Below are positions 33,801-48,000 of a stretch of DNA of 64,000 nucleotides, piece after piece (the first letter of the stretch is position 1; every line of letters starts with the position of its first letter). Position numbers and translations under genes: made by a program. The stretch is taken from contig JAKZAN010000110.1 of assembly GCA_023053545.1 (NCBI GenBank), forward strand, positions 45,501-109,500, read 5' to 3'. The stretch is from Lepidurus packardi. Taxonomy: Eukaryota > Arthropoda > Branchiopoda > Notostraca > Triopsidae. The notes beneath the pieces were generated by a model, which saw only the letters and a list, made by a program, of their open reading frames with translations, ran no database searches and was not told the DNA's origin.

Positions 33801-36000
33801 ATGAATTACTGACTTAATTAATTAATTACTTACTTAATTAATGAACTGCTGATTTAATTAATGAATTACTGACTTAATTAATGAATAACTGACTTAATTC
33901 ATGAATTACTGACTTAATTCATGAATTCATGACTTAATTCACGAATTACTGACTTAATTCATGAATTAATGAATTAATTCATGAATTTCTGACTTAATTC
34001 ATGAATTACGGACTTAATTCATGAATAACTTACTTAATTCATGAATTTCTGACTTAACTGACTTAATTCATGAATTTCTGACTTAACTGACTTAATTCAT
34101 GAATTACTGACTTAATTCATGAATTCATGACTTAATTCACGAATTACTGACTTAATTATAGAATTACTGACTTAATTAATGAATTACTGAATTAATTCAT
34201 GAATTACTTACTTAATTCATGAATTAATGAATTAATTCATGAATTTCTGACTTAATTCATGAATTACGGACTTAATTCATGAATTACGGACTTAATTCAT
34301 GAATAACTTACTTAATTCATGAATTACTTACTTAATTCATGTATTACTGACTTAATTTATGAATTACTGACTTAATTCATGAATTACTGACTTAATTCAT
34401 GAATTTCTGACTTAATTCATGAATTACGGACCTAATTCATGAATTACTGACTTAATTCATGAATTACTGACTTAATTCATGAATTACTTACTTAATTCAT
34501 GTATTACTGACTAAATTCATGAATTACTGACTTAATTCATGAATTACTGACTTAATTCATGAATTACTGACTTAATTCATGAATTACTGACTTAATTAAT
34601 GAATTACTGACTTAGATAAAATAATTACTGACTTAATTCATGAATTACTGACTTAATTACTGAATTACGGACTTAGATAAATAATTACGGACTTAAGTCA
34701 TGAATTACTGACTTGATTCATGAATTACTGACTTAATTCATGTATTACTGACCTAATTCAGGAATTACTGACTTAATTAATGAATTACTGACTTAATTAA
34801 TTAATTACTGACTTTATTAATGAATTACTGACTTAATTCATGATTTATTGAGTAAATTCATGAATTACTGACTTGATTCATGAATTACTGATTTAATTCA
34901 TGTATTACTGACCAAATTCAGGAATTACTGACTTAATTCATGAATTACTGACTTAATTCACGAATTACTGACTTAATTAATGAATTACTGACTTAATTCA
35001 TGATTTAGTGACTTGATTCATGAATTACTGACTTAATACATGAATTACTGACCTAATTCATAAATGACTGACTTAATTCATGAATTACTGACTTAGTTAA
35101 TGAATTACTGACTTAATTCATGAATTACTTACTTAATTCATGTATTACTGACCTAATTCAGTAATTACTGACTTAATTCCCGAATTACTGACTTAATTCA
35201 TGAATTACTGACTTAATTAATGAATTACTGACTTAGATAAAATAATTACTGACTTAATTCATGAATTACTGACTTAATTAATTAATTACTTACTTAATTA
35301 ATGAACTGCTGATTTAATTAATGAATTACTGAATTAATTCATGAATTACTTACTTAATTCATGAATTAATGACTTAATTCATGAATTTCTGACTTAATTC
35401 ATGAATTACGGACTTAATTCATGAATAACTTACTTAATTCATGAATTACTGACTTAATTCATGAATTACTTACTTAATTCATGTATTACTGACTTAATTC
35501 ATGAATTACTGACTTAATTCATGAATTACTGACTTAATTCATGAATTACTGACTTAATTCATGAATTACTGACTTAATTCCTGAATTACTAACTTAGCTC
35601 ATGAATTACTGACTTAATTCCTGAATTACTGACTTAATTCCTGAATTACTGACTTAATTCCTGAATTACTGACTTAATTCATGAATTACTGACTTAATTC
35701 ATGAATTACTGACTTAATTCATGAATTACTGACTTAATTAATGAATTACTGACTTAGATAAAATAATTACTGACTTAATTCATGAATTACTGACTTAATT
35801 ACTGAATTACGGACTTAGATAAATAATTACGGACTTAAGTCATGAATTACTGACTTGATTCATGAATTACTGACTTAATTCATGTATTACTGACCTAATT
35901 CAGGAATTACTGACTTAATTAATGAATTACTGACTTAATTAATTAATTACTGACTTTATTAATGAATTACTGACTTAATTCATGATTTATTGAGTAAATT
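24900..36000. repeat. Higher-order repeats with 902, 922 and 7489 bp offsets
   Basis: A doubled or single GACGTAATTAATTAATTAC marker occurs at 24939, 25841, 32408 and 33330: offsets 902, 6567 and 922 bp, with 6567 plus 922 equal to 7489. The 21-bp variant at 27121 recurs at 34610 and the AACTTAGCTC marker at 28102 recurs at 35591, both at 7489 bp. The two short periods differ by exactly one 20-bp monomer. Boundaries are approximate. Confidence 0.75.
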
Positions 36001-37850
36001 CATGAATTACTGACTTGATTCATGAATTACTGATTTAATTCATTTATTACTGACCAAATTCAGGAATTACTGACTTAATTCATGAATTACTGACTTAATT
36101 CACGAATTACTGACTTAATTAATGAATTACTGACTTAATTCATGAATTAGTGACTTGATTCATGAATTACTGACTTAATTCATGAATTACTGACCTAATT
36201 CATAAATGACTGACTTAATTCATGAATTACTGACTTAGTTAATGAATTACTGACTTAATTCATGAATTACTTACTTAATTCATGTATTACTGACCTAATT
36301 CAGTAATTAATGACTTAATTCCCGAATTACTGACTTAATTCATGAATTACTGACTTAATTAATGAATTACTGACTTAGATAAAATAATTACTGACTTAAT
36401 TCATGAATTACTGACTTAATTAATTAATTACTTACTTAATTAATGAACTGCTGATTTAATTAATGAATTACTGACTTAATTAATGAATAACTGACTAAAT
36501 TCATGAATTACTGACTAAATTCATGAATTACTTACTTAATTCATGTATTACTGACTTAATTCATGAATTACTGACTTAATTACTGAATTACGGACTTAAT
36601 TAATGAATTACTGACGTAATTGATTAATTACTGACTTAATTAATGAATTACTGACTTTATTAATGAATTACTGACTTAATTCATGATTTATTGAGTAAAT
36701 TCATGAATTACTGACTTAATTCATGAATTACTGACCTAATTCATGAATGACTGACTTAATTCATGAATTACTGACTTAGTTAATGAATTACTGACTTAAT
36801 TAATGAATTACTGACTTTATTAATGAATTACTGACTTAATTCATGATTCATTGAGTAAATTCATGAATTACTGACTTAATTCATGAATTACTGACCTAAT
36901 TCATAAATGACTGACTTAATTCATGTATTACTGACTTAATTCATGAATTACTGACTTAATTCATGAATTACTGACTTAATTCATGAATTACTGACTTAAT
37001 TCCTGAATTACTAACTTAGCTCATGAATTACTGACTTAATTCCTGAATTACTGACTTAATTCCTGAATTACTGACTTAATTCATGAATTACTGACTTAAT
37101 TAATGAATTACTGACTTAATTCATGAATTACTGACTTAATTAATGAATTACTGACTTAGATAAAATAATTACTGACTTAATTCATGAATTACTGACTAAA
37201 TTCATGAATTACTTACTTAATTCATGTATTACTGACTTAATTCATGAATTACTGACTTAATTACTGAATTACGGACTTAGATAAATAATTACGGACTTAA
37301 GTCATAAATTACTGACTAAATTAATGAATTACGGACTTAATTAATGAATTACTGACGTAATTAATTAATTACTGACTTAATTAATGAATTACTGACTTAA
37401 TTAATGAATTACTGACTTTATTAATGAATTACTGACTTAATTCATGATTTATTGAGTAAATTCATGAATTACTGACTTGATTCATGAATTACTGACTTAA
37501 TTCATGTATTACTGACCTAATTCAGGAATTTCTGACTTAATTCATGAATTACTGACTTAATTCACGAATTACTGACTTAATTAATGAATTACTGACTTAA
37601 TTCATGAATTAGTGACTTAGTTAATGAATTACTGACTTAATTCATGAATTACTTACTTAGTTCATGTATTACTGACCTAATTCAGTAATTACTGACTTAA
37701 TTCCCGAATTACTGACTTAATTCATGAATTACTGACTTAATTAATGAATTACTGACTTAGATAAAATAATTACTGACTTAATTCATGAATTAATGAATTA
37801 ATTCATGAATTTCTGACTTAATTCATGAATTACGGACTTAATTCATGAAT

Positions 37851-37862
37851 AACTTACTTAAT
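37851..37862 (+). repeat. Target-site duplication, left, of copy 5
   Basis: AACTTACTTAAT directly precedes the truncated retrotransposon and is repeated immediately after its tail at 39534-39545. The last T is shared with the element start, so the duplication is 11-12 bp. Unoccupied versions of the site are present in the satellite at 26538, 34027 and 41666. Confidence 0.85.
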
Positions 37863-39345
37863 GTTCGATAGAAGACTTAGCTTCAATGAACAAGTAAAAC
37901 AAATAAGAGAAAAGGGAATGAAGACTGCAGGTATTTTACACAAATTAGCGGGGAAGACTTGGGGGGGAGATATCAATATTTTACTCACGGTATACAAAAA
38001 TCTTATTAGGTCGAAATTAGAATACGCAAGCTTCATATACAAGAACATTAACTCTAGGAAACTAGAGGTACTAGAAACGGTACAGAACAAATCATTAAGG
38101 ATTATACTTGGAACAACGAAGACAACACCGATTGGGGTGCTGCATTGTGCCTCAGAAGTTTTATCACTACAGAAAAGAAGAATTTTACTTGAACAAACAT
38201 ATTTTAACAGAATGACAGAATGTCACAGGAATGACCCCGTAGTAAAAGAGATAGTGGACAAGAATTCCCTGTCTTGGGAAAGTGTGTCCGAAACGAAAAA
38301 CAAAAACAATATACCTTATGTCATGCAAGGAGATTATTTTAAAAATTTGTTACCGCCCTGGGAATTCAAAGGTCATCAGATAAAAACCACGATCCCGGGA
38401 AACAGCAAAGAAAAGTGCAATCAGCAAACAGTGCAAGAAGTTTTAATGTTTTTAGAGAAGGAGTATGAAAATTTTAAACGGGTTTTTACGGACGGATCAA
38501 AAGATACTGAGGGAAACTCGGGATGCGGAGTTTACATGGAGGAAATGGGGGAGACAAGATCATACGCATTAAACAAAGCAACGACAGTAATGGCTTCCGA
38601 ATTGCACGCGATAATACAAGCGATAAGGTGGATTGAGGAAAAGGAGCCGGATAATTACGTCATACTGACGGATTCAAAATCCGCAGCACAGCTGCTAGAT
38701 AGCTGGGGGAACCGTTCATATTTTGGTCTTACACAAAGGATTCAAAACAAAATGAACGACTTAAGGACAGACGGGTACACAATAAGGATCCAGTGGTTGC
38801 CGGCACATAGAGGGATCAGGGGAAATGAAATGGCGGATGGAGCGGCAAAGGAAGGAAGGTTGACAGGGGAAGAAATTAATCACAAAACAACATGCCAGGA
38901 GCTGAAATCAATAACGAAAAGGAAAGTCGAAAAGGACTACATAGAAGAGATAAAGACAAGAACAGCACAAAAAATGGTTCAGAACACGTACCAGTTCGGG
39001 ACCAACAAATGGATAAACAGCAGGAAAAGAAGAGAAGCCATTGTTTTACTACGAATAAGGTGTGGACATGGGAGATTCCGGTCATGGCTACACCGCTTCA
39101 ACATGACCGAAGATGACACATGTCGTTACTGTGAGGAGGAGGAAGAAAGCCCGGAACATTTGGTAATGAGATGTGAGAAGTTTTCAGAACAAAGGGAGGA
39201 ACTCAAGAAAAAACTAGAAGATAGTAAAATAGCCTGGAGATTCGAAACTATAACGGCACTGGAGGGCGGAAAGAAAGATCAGTACATAGCACAAAATTGT
39301 CTTTTAAAATATTTGAAAACAACCGATATCATAACAAACATATAA
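37861..39345 (+). pseudogene. ORF2 C-terminal fragment (RNase H and zinc motif) of copy 5
   Basis: An open frame of 494 codons corresponds to ORF2 residues 776-1269: the RT thumb-like region, the full RNase H (all four acidic residues and the histidine kept) and the CX2CX8HX4C motif. The endonuclease and RT catalytic core are missing. The ATG at 37861 is a junction product: its A is satellite target and its TG comes from the element, where a valine GTG stood. The frame therefore codes for a complete RNase H domain with a fortuitous start. There is no evidence for a promoter, and I regard it as a 5'-truncated pseudogene. Confidence 0.85.
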
Positions 39346-39533
39346 GTACACAGAGGAAATATCAGTGAATATGTGGAAAAATCAAAAAGAATAGAAGAAG
39401 AAAAAAAAAAAAAAAAAAAAAAAAAAGAGAGAAAAGGAAAAAAAAAAACAGAAAGCCGAAGACGGTAATGCGACGCGAACGCGACGTTGGCCGTCTTAAA
39501 AAACCAAAAAACAAACAAAACAAAACAAAAACA
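37862..39533 (+). mobile_element. Retrotransposon copy 5, 5'-truncated insertion in satellite
   Basis: This insertion of about 1.67 kb begins at a position corresponding to 3425 of copy 1 (ORF2 codon 776) and runs through the ORF2 stop, internal A26 (39401-39426), hairpin and CAAA/CAAAA tail. It is flanked by an 11-12 bp duplication of satellite sequence. This is the classic product of target-primed reverse transcription with incomplete cDNA. Its substitutions group it with the 3' part of copy 3 rather than with copies 1 and 2. Confidence 0.95.
39459..39497 (+). promoter_or_regulatory. 3'UTR hairpin (copy 5)
   Basis: AAGACGG (39459-39465) pairs with CCGTCTT (39491-39497), with the same inner hairpin as in copies 1-3. 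Its presence in the one copy with proven target-site duplications is consistent with the hairpin lying on the RNA end used for priming. Confidence 0.6.
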
Positions 39534-39545
39534 AACTTACTTAAT
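39534..39545 (+). repeat. Target-site duplication, right, of copy 5
   Basis: AACTTACTTAAT follows the CAAA tail and is the right-hand copy of the duplicated satellite target at 37851-37862. The leading A residues could also belong to the tail. Confidence 0.85.
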
Positions 39546-42099
39546 TCATGAATTTCTGACTTAACTGACTTAATTCATGAATTACTGACTTAATTCATGA
39601 ATTCATGACTTAATTCACGAATTACTGACTTAATTATAGAATTACTGACTTAATTAATGAATTACTGAATTAATTCATGAATTACTTACTTAATTCATGA
39701 ATTAATGAATTAATTCATGAATTTCTGACTTAATTCATGAATTACGGACTTAATTCATGAATTACGGACTTAATTCATGAATAACTTACTTAATTCATGA
39801 ATTACTTACTTAATTCATGTATTACTGACTTAATTTATGAATTACTGACTTAATTCATGAATTACTGACTTAATTCATGAATTTCTGACTTAATTCATGA
39901 ATTACGGACCTAATTAATGAATTACTGACTTAATTCATGAATTACTGACTTAATTCATGAATTACTTACTTAATTCATGTATTACTGACTAAATTCATGA
40001 ATTACTGACTTAATTCATGAATTACTGACTTAATTCATGAATTACTGACTTAATTCATGAATTACTGACTTAATTAATGAATTACTGACTTAGATAAAAT
40101 AATTACTGACTTAATTCATGAATTACTGACTTAATTACTGAATTACGGACTTAGATAAATAATTACGGACTTAAGTCATGAATTACTGACTTGATTCATG
40201 AATTACTGACTTAATTCATGTATTACTGACCTAATTCAGGAATTACTGACTTAATTAATGAATTACTGACTTAATTAATTAATTACTGACTTTATTAATG
40301 AATTACTGACTTAATTCATGATTTATTGAGTAAATTCATGAATTACTGACTTGATTCATGAATTACTGATTTAATTCATGTATTACTGACCAAATTCAGG
40401 AATTACTGACTTAATTCATGAATTACTGACTTAATTCACGAATTACTGACTTAATTAATGAATTACTGACTTAATTCATGAATTAGTGACTTGATTCATG
40501 AATTACTGACTTAATTCATGAATTACTGACCTAATTCATAAATGACTGACTTAATTCATGAATTACTGACTTAGTTAATGAATTACTGACTTAATTCATG
40601 AATTACTTACTTAATTCATGTATTACTGACCTAATTCAGTAATTACTGACTTAATTCCCGAATTACTGACTTAATTCATGAATTACTGACTTAATTAATG
40701 AATTACTGACTTAGATAAAATAATTACTGACTTAATTCATGAATTACTGACTTAATTAATTAATTACTTACTTAATTAATGAACTGCTGATTTAATTAAT
40801 GAATTACTGACTTAATTAATGAATAACTGACTAAATTCATGAATTACTGACTAAATTCATGAATTACTTACTTAATTCATGTATTACTGACTTAATTCAT
40901 GAATTACTGACTTAATTACTGAATTACGGACTTAGATAAATAATTACGGACTTAAGTCATAAATTACTGACTAAATTAATGAATTACGGACTTAATTAAT
41001 GAATTACTGACGTAATTAATTAATTACTGACTTAATTAATGAATTACTGACTTAATTAATGAATTACTGACTTTATTAATGAATTACTGACTTAATTCAT
41101 GATTTATTGAGTAAATTCATGAATTACTGACTTGATTCATGAATTACTGACTTAATTCATGTATTACTGACCTAATTCAGGAATTTCTGACTTAATTCAT
41201 GAATTACTGACTTAATTCACGAATTACTGACTTAATTAATGAATTACTGACTTAATTCATGAATTAGTGACTTAGTTAATGAATTACTGACTTAATTCAT
41301 GAATTACTTACTTAGTTCATGTATTACTGACCTAATTCAGTAATTACTGACTTAATTCCCGAATTACTGACTTAATTCATGAATTACTGACTTAATTAAT
41401 GAATTACTGACTTAGATAAAATAATTACTGACTTAATTCATGAATTACTGACTTAATTAATTAATTACTTACTTAATTAATGAACTGCTGATTTAATTAA
41501 TGAATTACTGACTTAATTAATGAATAACTGACTTAATTCATGAATTACTGACTTAATTCATGAATTCATGACTTAATTCACGAATTACTGACTTAATTCA
41601 TGAATTAATGAATTAATTCATGAATTTCTGACTTAATTCATGAATTACGGACTTAATTCATGAATAACTTACTTAATTCATGAATTTCTGACTTAACTGA
41701 CTTAATTCATGAATTACTGACTTAATTCATGAATTCATGACTTAATTCACGAATTACTGACTTAATTATAGAATTACTGACTTAATTAATGAATTACTGA
41801 ATTAATTCATGAATTACGGACTTAATTCATGAATTACGGACTTAATTCATGAATAACTTACTTAATTCATGAATTACTTACTTAATTCATGTATTACTGA
41901 CTTAATTTATGAATTACTGACTTAATTCATGAATTACTGACTTAATTCATGAATTTCTGACTTAATTCATGAATTACGGACCTAATTAATGAATTACTGA
42001 CTTAATTCATGAATTACTGACTTAATTCATGAATTACTTACTTAATTCATGTATTACTGACTAAATTCATGAATTACTGACTTAATTCATGAATTACTG

Positions 42100-45000
42100 A
42101 CTTAATTCATGAACTACTGACTTAATTCATGAATTACTGACTTAACTAATGAATTACTGACTTAATTAATTAATTACTTACTTAATTAATGAATTGCTGA
42201 TTTAATTAATGAATTACTGACTTAATTAATGAATAACTGACTAAATTCATGAATTACTGACTAAATTCATGAATTACTTACTTAATTCATGTATTACTGA
42301 CTTAATTCATGAATTACTGACTTAATTACTGAATTACGGACTTAATTAATGAATTACTGACGTAATTGATTAATTACTGACTTAATTAATGAATTACTGA
42401 CTTTATTAATGAATTACTGACTTAATTCATGATTTATTGAGTAAATTCATGAATTACTGACTTAATTCATGATTTATTGAGTAAATTCATGAATTACTGA
42501 CTTAATTCATGAATTACTGACCTAATTCATAAATGACTGACTTAATTCATGTATTACTGACTTAATTCATGAATTACTGACTTAATTCATGAATTACGGA
42601 CTTAATTCATGAATTACGGACTTAATTCATGAATAACTTACTTAATTCATGAATTACTTACTTAATTCATGTATTACTGACTTAATTTATGAATTACTGA
42701 CTTAATTCATGAATTACTGACTTAATTCATGAATTTCTGACTTAATTCATGAATTACGGACCTAATTAATGAATTACTGACTTAATTCATGAATTACTGA
42801 CTTAATTCATGAATTACTTACTTAATTCATGTATTACTGACTAAATTCATGAATTACTGACTTAATTCATGAATTACTGACTTAATTCATGAACTACTGA
42901 CTTAATTCATGAATTACTGGCTTAACTAATGAATTACTGACTTAATTAATTAATTACTTACTTAATTAATGAATTGCTGATTTAATTAATGAATTACTGA
43001 CTTAATTAATGAATAACTGACTAAATTCATGAATTACTGACTAAATTCATGAATTACTTACTTAATTCATGTATTACTGACTTAATTAATGAATTACTGA
43101 ATTAATTCATGAATTACTTACTTAATTCATGAATTAATGAATTAATTCATGAATTTCTGACTTAATTCATGAATTACGGACTTAATTCATGAATAACTTA
43201 CTTAATTCATGAATTACTGACTTAATTCATGAATTACTTACTTAATTCATGTATTACTGACTTAATTTATGAATTACTAACTTAATTCATGAATTACTGA
43301 CTTAATTCATGAATTACTGACTTAATTCATGAATTACTGACTTAATTCATGAATTTCTGACTTAATTCATGAATTTCTGACTTAATTCATGAATTACGGA
43401 CCTAATTAATGAATTACTGACTTAATTCATGAATTACTGACTTAATTCATGAATTACTTACTTAATTCATGTATTACTGACTAAATTCATGAATTACTGA
43501 CTTAATTCATGAATTACTGACTTAATTCATGAACTACTGACTTAATTCATGAATTACTGACTTAACTAATGAATTACTGACTTAATTAATTAATTACTTA
43601 CTTAATTAATGAATTGCTGATTTAATTAATGAATTACTGACTTAATTAATGAATAACTGACTAAATTCATGAATTACTGACTAAATTCATGAATTACTTA
43701 CTTAATTCATGTATTACTGACTTAATTCATGAATTACTGACTTAATTACTGAATTACGGACTTAATTAATGAATTACTGACGTAATTGATTAATTACTGA
43801 CTTAATTAATGAATTACTGACTTTATTAATGAATTACTGACTTAATTCATGATTTATTGAGTAAATTCATGAATTACTGACTTAATTCATGATTTATTGA
43901 GTAAATTCATGAATTACTGACTTAATTCATGAATTACTGACCTAATTCATAAATGACTGACTTAATTCATGTATTACTGACTTAATTCATGAATTACTGA
44001 CTTAATTCATGAATTACGGACTTAATTCATGAATTACGGACTTAATTCATGAATAACTTACTTAATTCATGAATTACTTACTTAATTCATGTATTACTGA
44101 CTTAATTTATGAATTACTGACTTAATTCATGAATTACTGACTTAATTCATGAATTTCTGACTTAATTCATGAATTACGGACCTAATTAATGAATTACTGA
44201 CTTAATTCATGAATTACTGACTTAATTCATGAATTACTTACTTAATTCATGTATTACTGACTAAATTAATGAATTACTGACTTAATTCATGTATTACTGA
44301 CTAAATTCATGAATTACTGACTTAATTCATGAATTACTGACTTAATTCATGAACTACTGACTTAATTCATGAATTACTGGCTTAACTAATGAATTACTGA
44401 CTTAATTAATTAATTACTTACTTAATTAATGAATTGCTGATTTAATTAATGAATTACTGACTTAATTAATGAATAACTGACTAAATTCATGAATTACTGA
44501 CTAAATTCATGAATTACTTACTTAATTCATGTATTACTGACTTAATTAATGAATTACTGAATTAATTCATGAATTACTTACTTAATTCATGAATTAATGA
44601 ATTAATTCATGAATTTCTGACTTAATTCATGAATTACGGACTTAATTCATGAATAACTTACTTAATTCATGAATTACTGACTTAATTCATGAATTACTTA
44701 CTTAATTCATGTATTACTGACTTAATTTATGAATTACTGACTTAATTCATGAATTACTGACTTAATTCATGAATTACTGACTTAATTCATGAATTACTGA
44801 CTTAATTCATGAATTTCTGACTTAATTCATGAATTTCTGACTTAATTCATGAATTACGGACCTAATTAATGAATTACTGACTTAATTCATGAATTACTGA
44901 CTTAATTCATGAATTACTTACTTAATTCATGTATTACTGACTAAATTCATGAATTACTGACTTAATTCATGAATTACTGACTTAATTCATGAACTACTGA

Positions 45001-48000
45001 CTTAATTCATGAATTACTGACTTAACTAATGAATTACTGACTTAATTAATTAATTACTTACTTAATTAATGAATTGCTGATTTAATTAATGAATTACTGA
45101 CTTAATTAATGAATAACTGACTAAATTCATGAATTACTGACTAAATTCATGAATTACTTACTTAATTCATGTATTACTGACTTAATTCATGAATTACTGA
45201 CTTAATTACTGAATTACGGACTTTATTAATGAATTACTGACTTAATTCATGATTTATTGAGTAAATTCATGAATTACTGACTTTATTCATGAATTACTGA
45301 CCTAATTCATAAATGACTGACTTAATTCATGTATTACTGACTAAATTCATGAATTACTGACTTAATTCATGAATTACTGACTTAATTCATGAACTACTGA
45401 CTTAATTCATGAATTACTGACTTAACTAATGAATTACTGACTTAATTAATTAATTACTTACTTAATTAATGAATTGCTGATTTAATTAATGAATTACTGA
45501 CTTAATTAATGAATAACTGACTAAATTCATGAATTACTGACTAAATTCATGAATTACTTACTTAATTCATGTATTACTGACTTAATTCATGAATTACTGA
45601 CTTAATTACTGAATTACGGACTTAATTAATGAATTACTGACGTAATTGATTAATTACTGACTTAATTAATGAATTACTGACTTTATTAATGAATTACTGA
45701 CTTAATTCATGATTTATTGAGTAAATTCATGAATTACTGACTTAATTCATGATTTATTGAGTAAATTCATGAATTACTGACTTAATTCATGAATTACTGA
45801 CCTAATTCATAAATGACTGACTTAATTCATGTATTACTGACTTAATTCATGAATTACTGACTTAATTCATGAATTACGGACTTAATTCATGAATTACGGA
45901 CTTAATTCATGAATAACTTACTTAATTCATGAATTACTTACTTAATTCATGTATTACTGACTTAATTTATGAATTACTGACTTAATTCATGAATTACTGA
46001 CTTAATTCATGAATTTCTGACTTAATTCATGAATTACGGACCTAATTAATGAATTACTGACTTAATTCATGAATTACTGACTTAATTCATGAATTACTTA
46101 CTTAATTCATGTATTACTGACTAAATTCATGAATTACTGACTTAATTCATGTATTACTGACTAAATTCATGAATTACTGACTTAATTCATGAATTACTGA
46201 CTTAATTCATGAACTACTGACTTAATTCATGAATTACTGGCTTAACTAATGAATTACTGACTTAATTAATTAATTACTTACTTAATTAATGAATTGCTGA
46301 TTTAATTAATGAATTACTGACTTAATTAATGAATAACTGACTAAATTCATGAATTACTGACTAAATTCATGAATTACTTACTTAATTCATGTATTACTGA
46401 CTTAATTAATGAATTACTGAATTAATTCATGAATTACTTACTTAATTCATGAATTAATGAATTAATTCATGAATTTCTGACTTAATTCATGAATTACGGA
46501 CTTAATTCATGAATAACTTACTTAATTCATGAATTACTGACTTAATTCATGAATTACTTACTTAATTCATGTATTACTGACTTAATTTATGAATTACTGA
46601 CTTAATTCATGAATTACTGACTTAATTCATGAATTACTGACTTAATTCATGAATTACTGACTTAATTCATGAATTTCTGACTTAATTCATGAATTTCTGA
46701 CTTAATTCATGAATTACGGACCTAATTAATGAATTACTGACTTAATTCATGAATTACTGACTTAATTCATGAATTACTTACTTAATTCATGTATTACTGA
46801 CTAAATTCATGAATTACTGACTTAATTCATGAATTACTGACTTAATTCATGAACTACTGACTTAATTCATGAATTACTGACTTAACTAATGAATTACTGA
46901 CTTAATTAATTAATTACTTACTTAATTAATGAATTGCTGATTTAATTAATGAATTACTGACTTAATTAATGAATAACTGACTAAATTCATGAATTACTGA
47001 CTAAATTCATGAATTACTTACTTAATTCATGTATTACTGACTTAATTCATGAATTACTGACTTAATTACTGAATTACGGACTTTATTAATGAATTACTGA
47101 CTTAATTCATGATTTATTGAGTAAATTCATGAATTACTGACTTTATTCATGAATTACTGACCTAATTCATAAATGACTGACTTAATTCATGAATTACTGA
47201 CTTAGTTAATGAATTACTGACTTAATTAATGAATTACTGACTTTATTAATGAATTACTGACTTAATTCATGATTTATTGAGTAAATTCATGAATTACTGA
47301 CTTAATTCATGAATTACTGACCTAATTCATAAATGACTGACTTAATTCATGAATTACTGACTTAGTTAATGAATTACTGACTTAATGAATGAATTACTGA
47401 CTTTATTAATGAATTACTGACTTAATTCATGATTTATTGAGTAAATTCATGAATTACTGACTTAATTCATGAATTACTGACCTAATTCATAAATGACTGA
47501 CTTAATTCATGTATTACTGACTAAATTCATGAATTACTGACTTAATTCATGAATTACTGACTTAATTCATGAACTACTGACTTAATTCATGAATTACTGA
47601 CTTAACTAATGAATTACTGACTTAATTAATTAATTACTTACTTAATTAATGAATTGCTGATTTAATTAATGAATTACTGACTTAATTAATGAATAACTGA
47701 CTAAATTCATGAATTACTGACTAAATTCATGAATTACTTACTTAATTCATGTATTACTGACTTAATTCATGAATTACTGACTTAATTACTGAATTACGGA
47801 CTTAATTAATGAATTACTGACGTAATTGATTAATTACTGACTTAATTAATGAATTACTGACTTTATTAATGAATTACTGACTTAATTCATGATTTATTGA
47901 GTAAATTCATGAATTACTGACTTAATTCATGATTTATTGAGTAAATTCATGAATTACTGACTTAATTCATGAATTACTGACCTAATTCATAAATGACTGA

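Larger units (their letters stand above)
16997..37862. repeat. AT-rich 20-bp satellite array, left part
   Basis: About 20.9 kb of tandem monomers with consensus TTAATTCATGAATTACTGAC, roughly a thousand units. Each consensus monomer holds the perfect palindrome TAATTCATGAATTA plus a CTGACT linker. Common variants have AATGAATT, ATGTATT, ACGGAC, ACTTAC, CAGGAATT or CCTGAATT. One variant (TTAGATAAAATAATTACTGA plus C) is 21 bp and shifts phase by one. The first about 470 bp is irregular and diverged, and recurs at 52007 and 55747. Because 20 is not a multiple of 3 and monomers contain TAA and TGA, no long reading frame exists on either strand. No gene is seen here. Confidence 0.97.
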
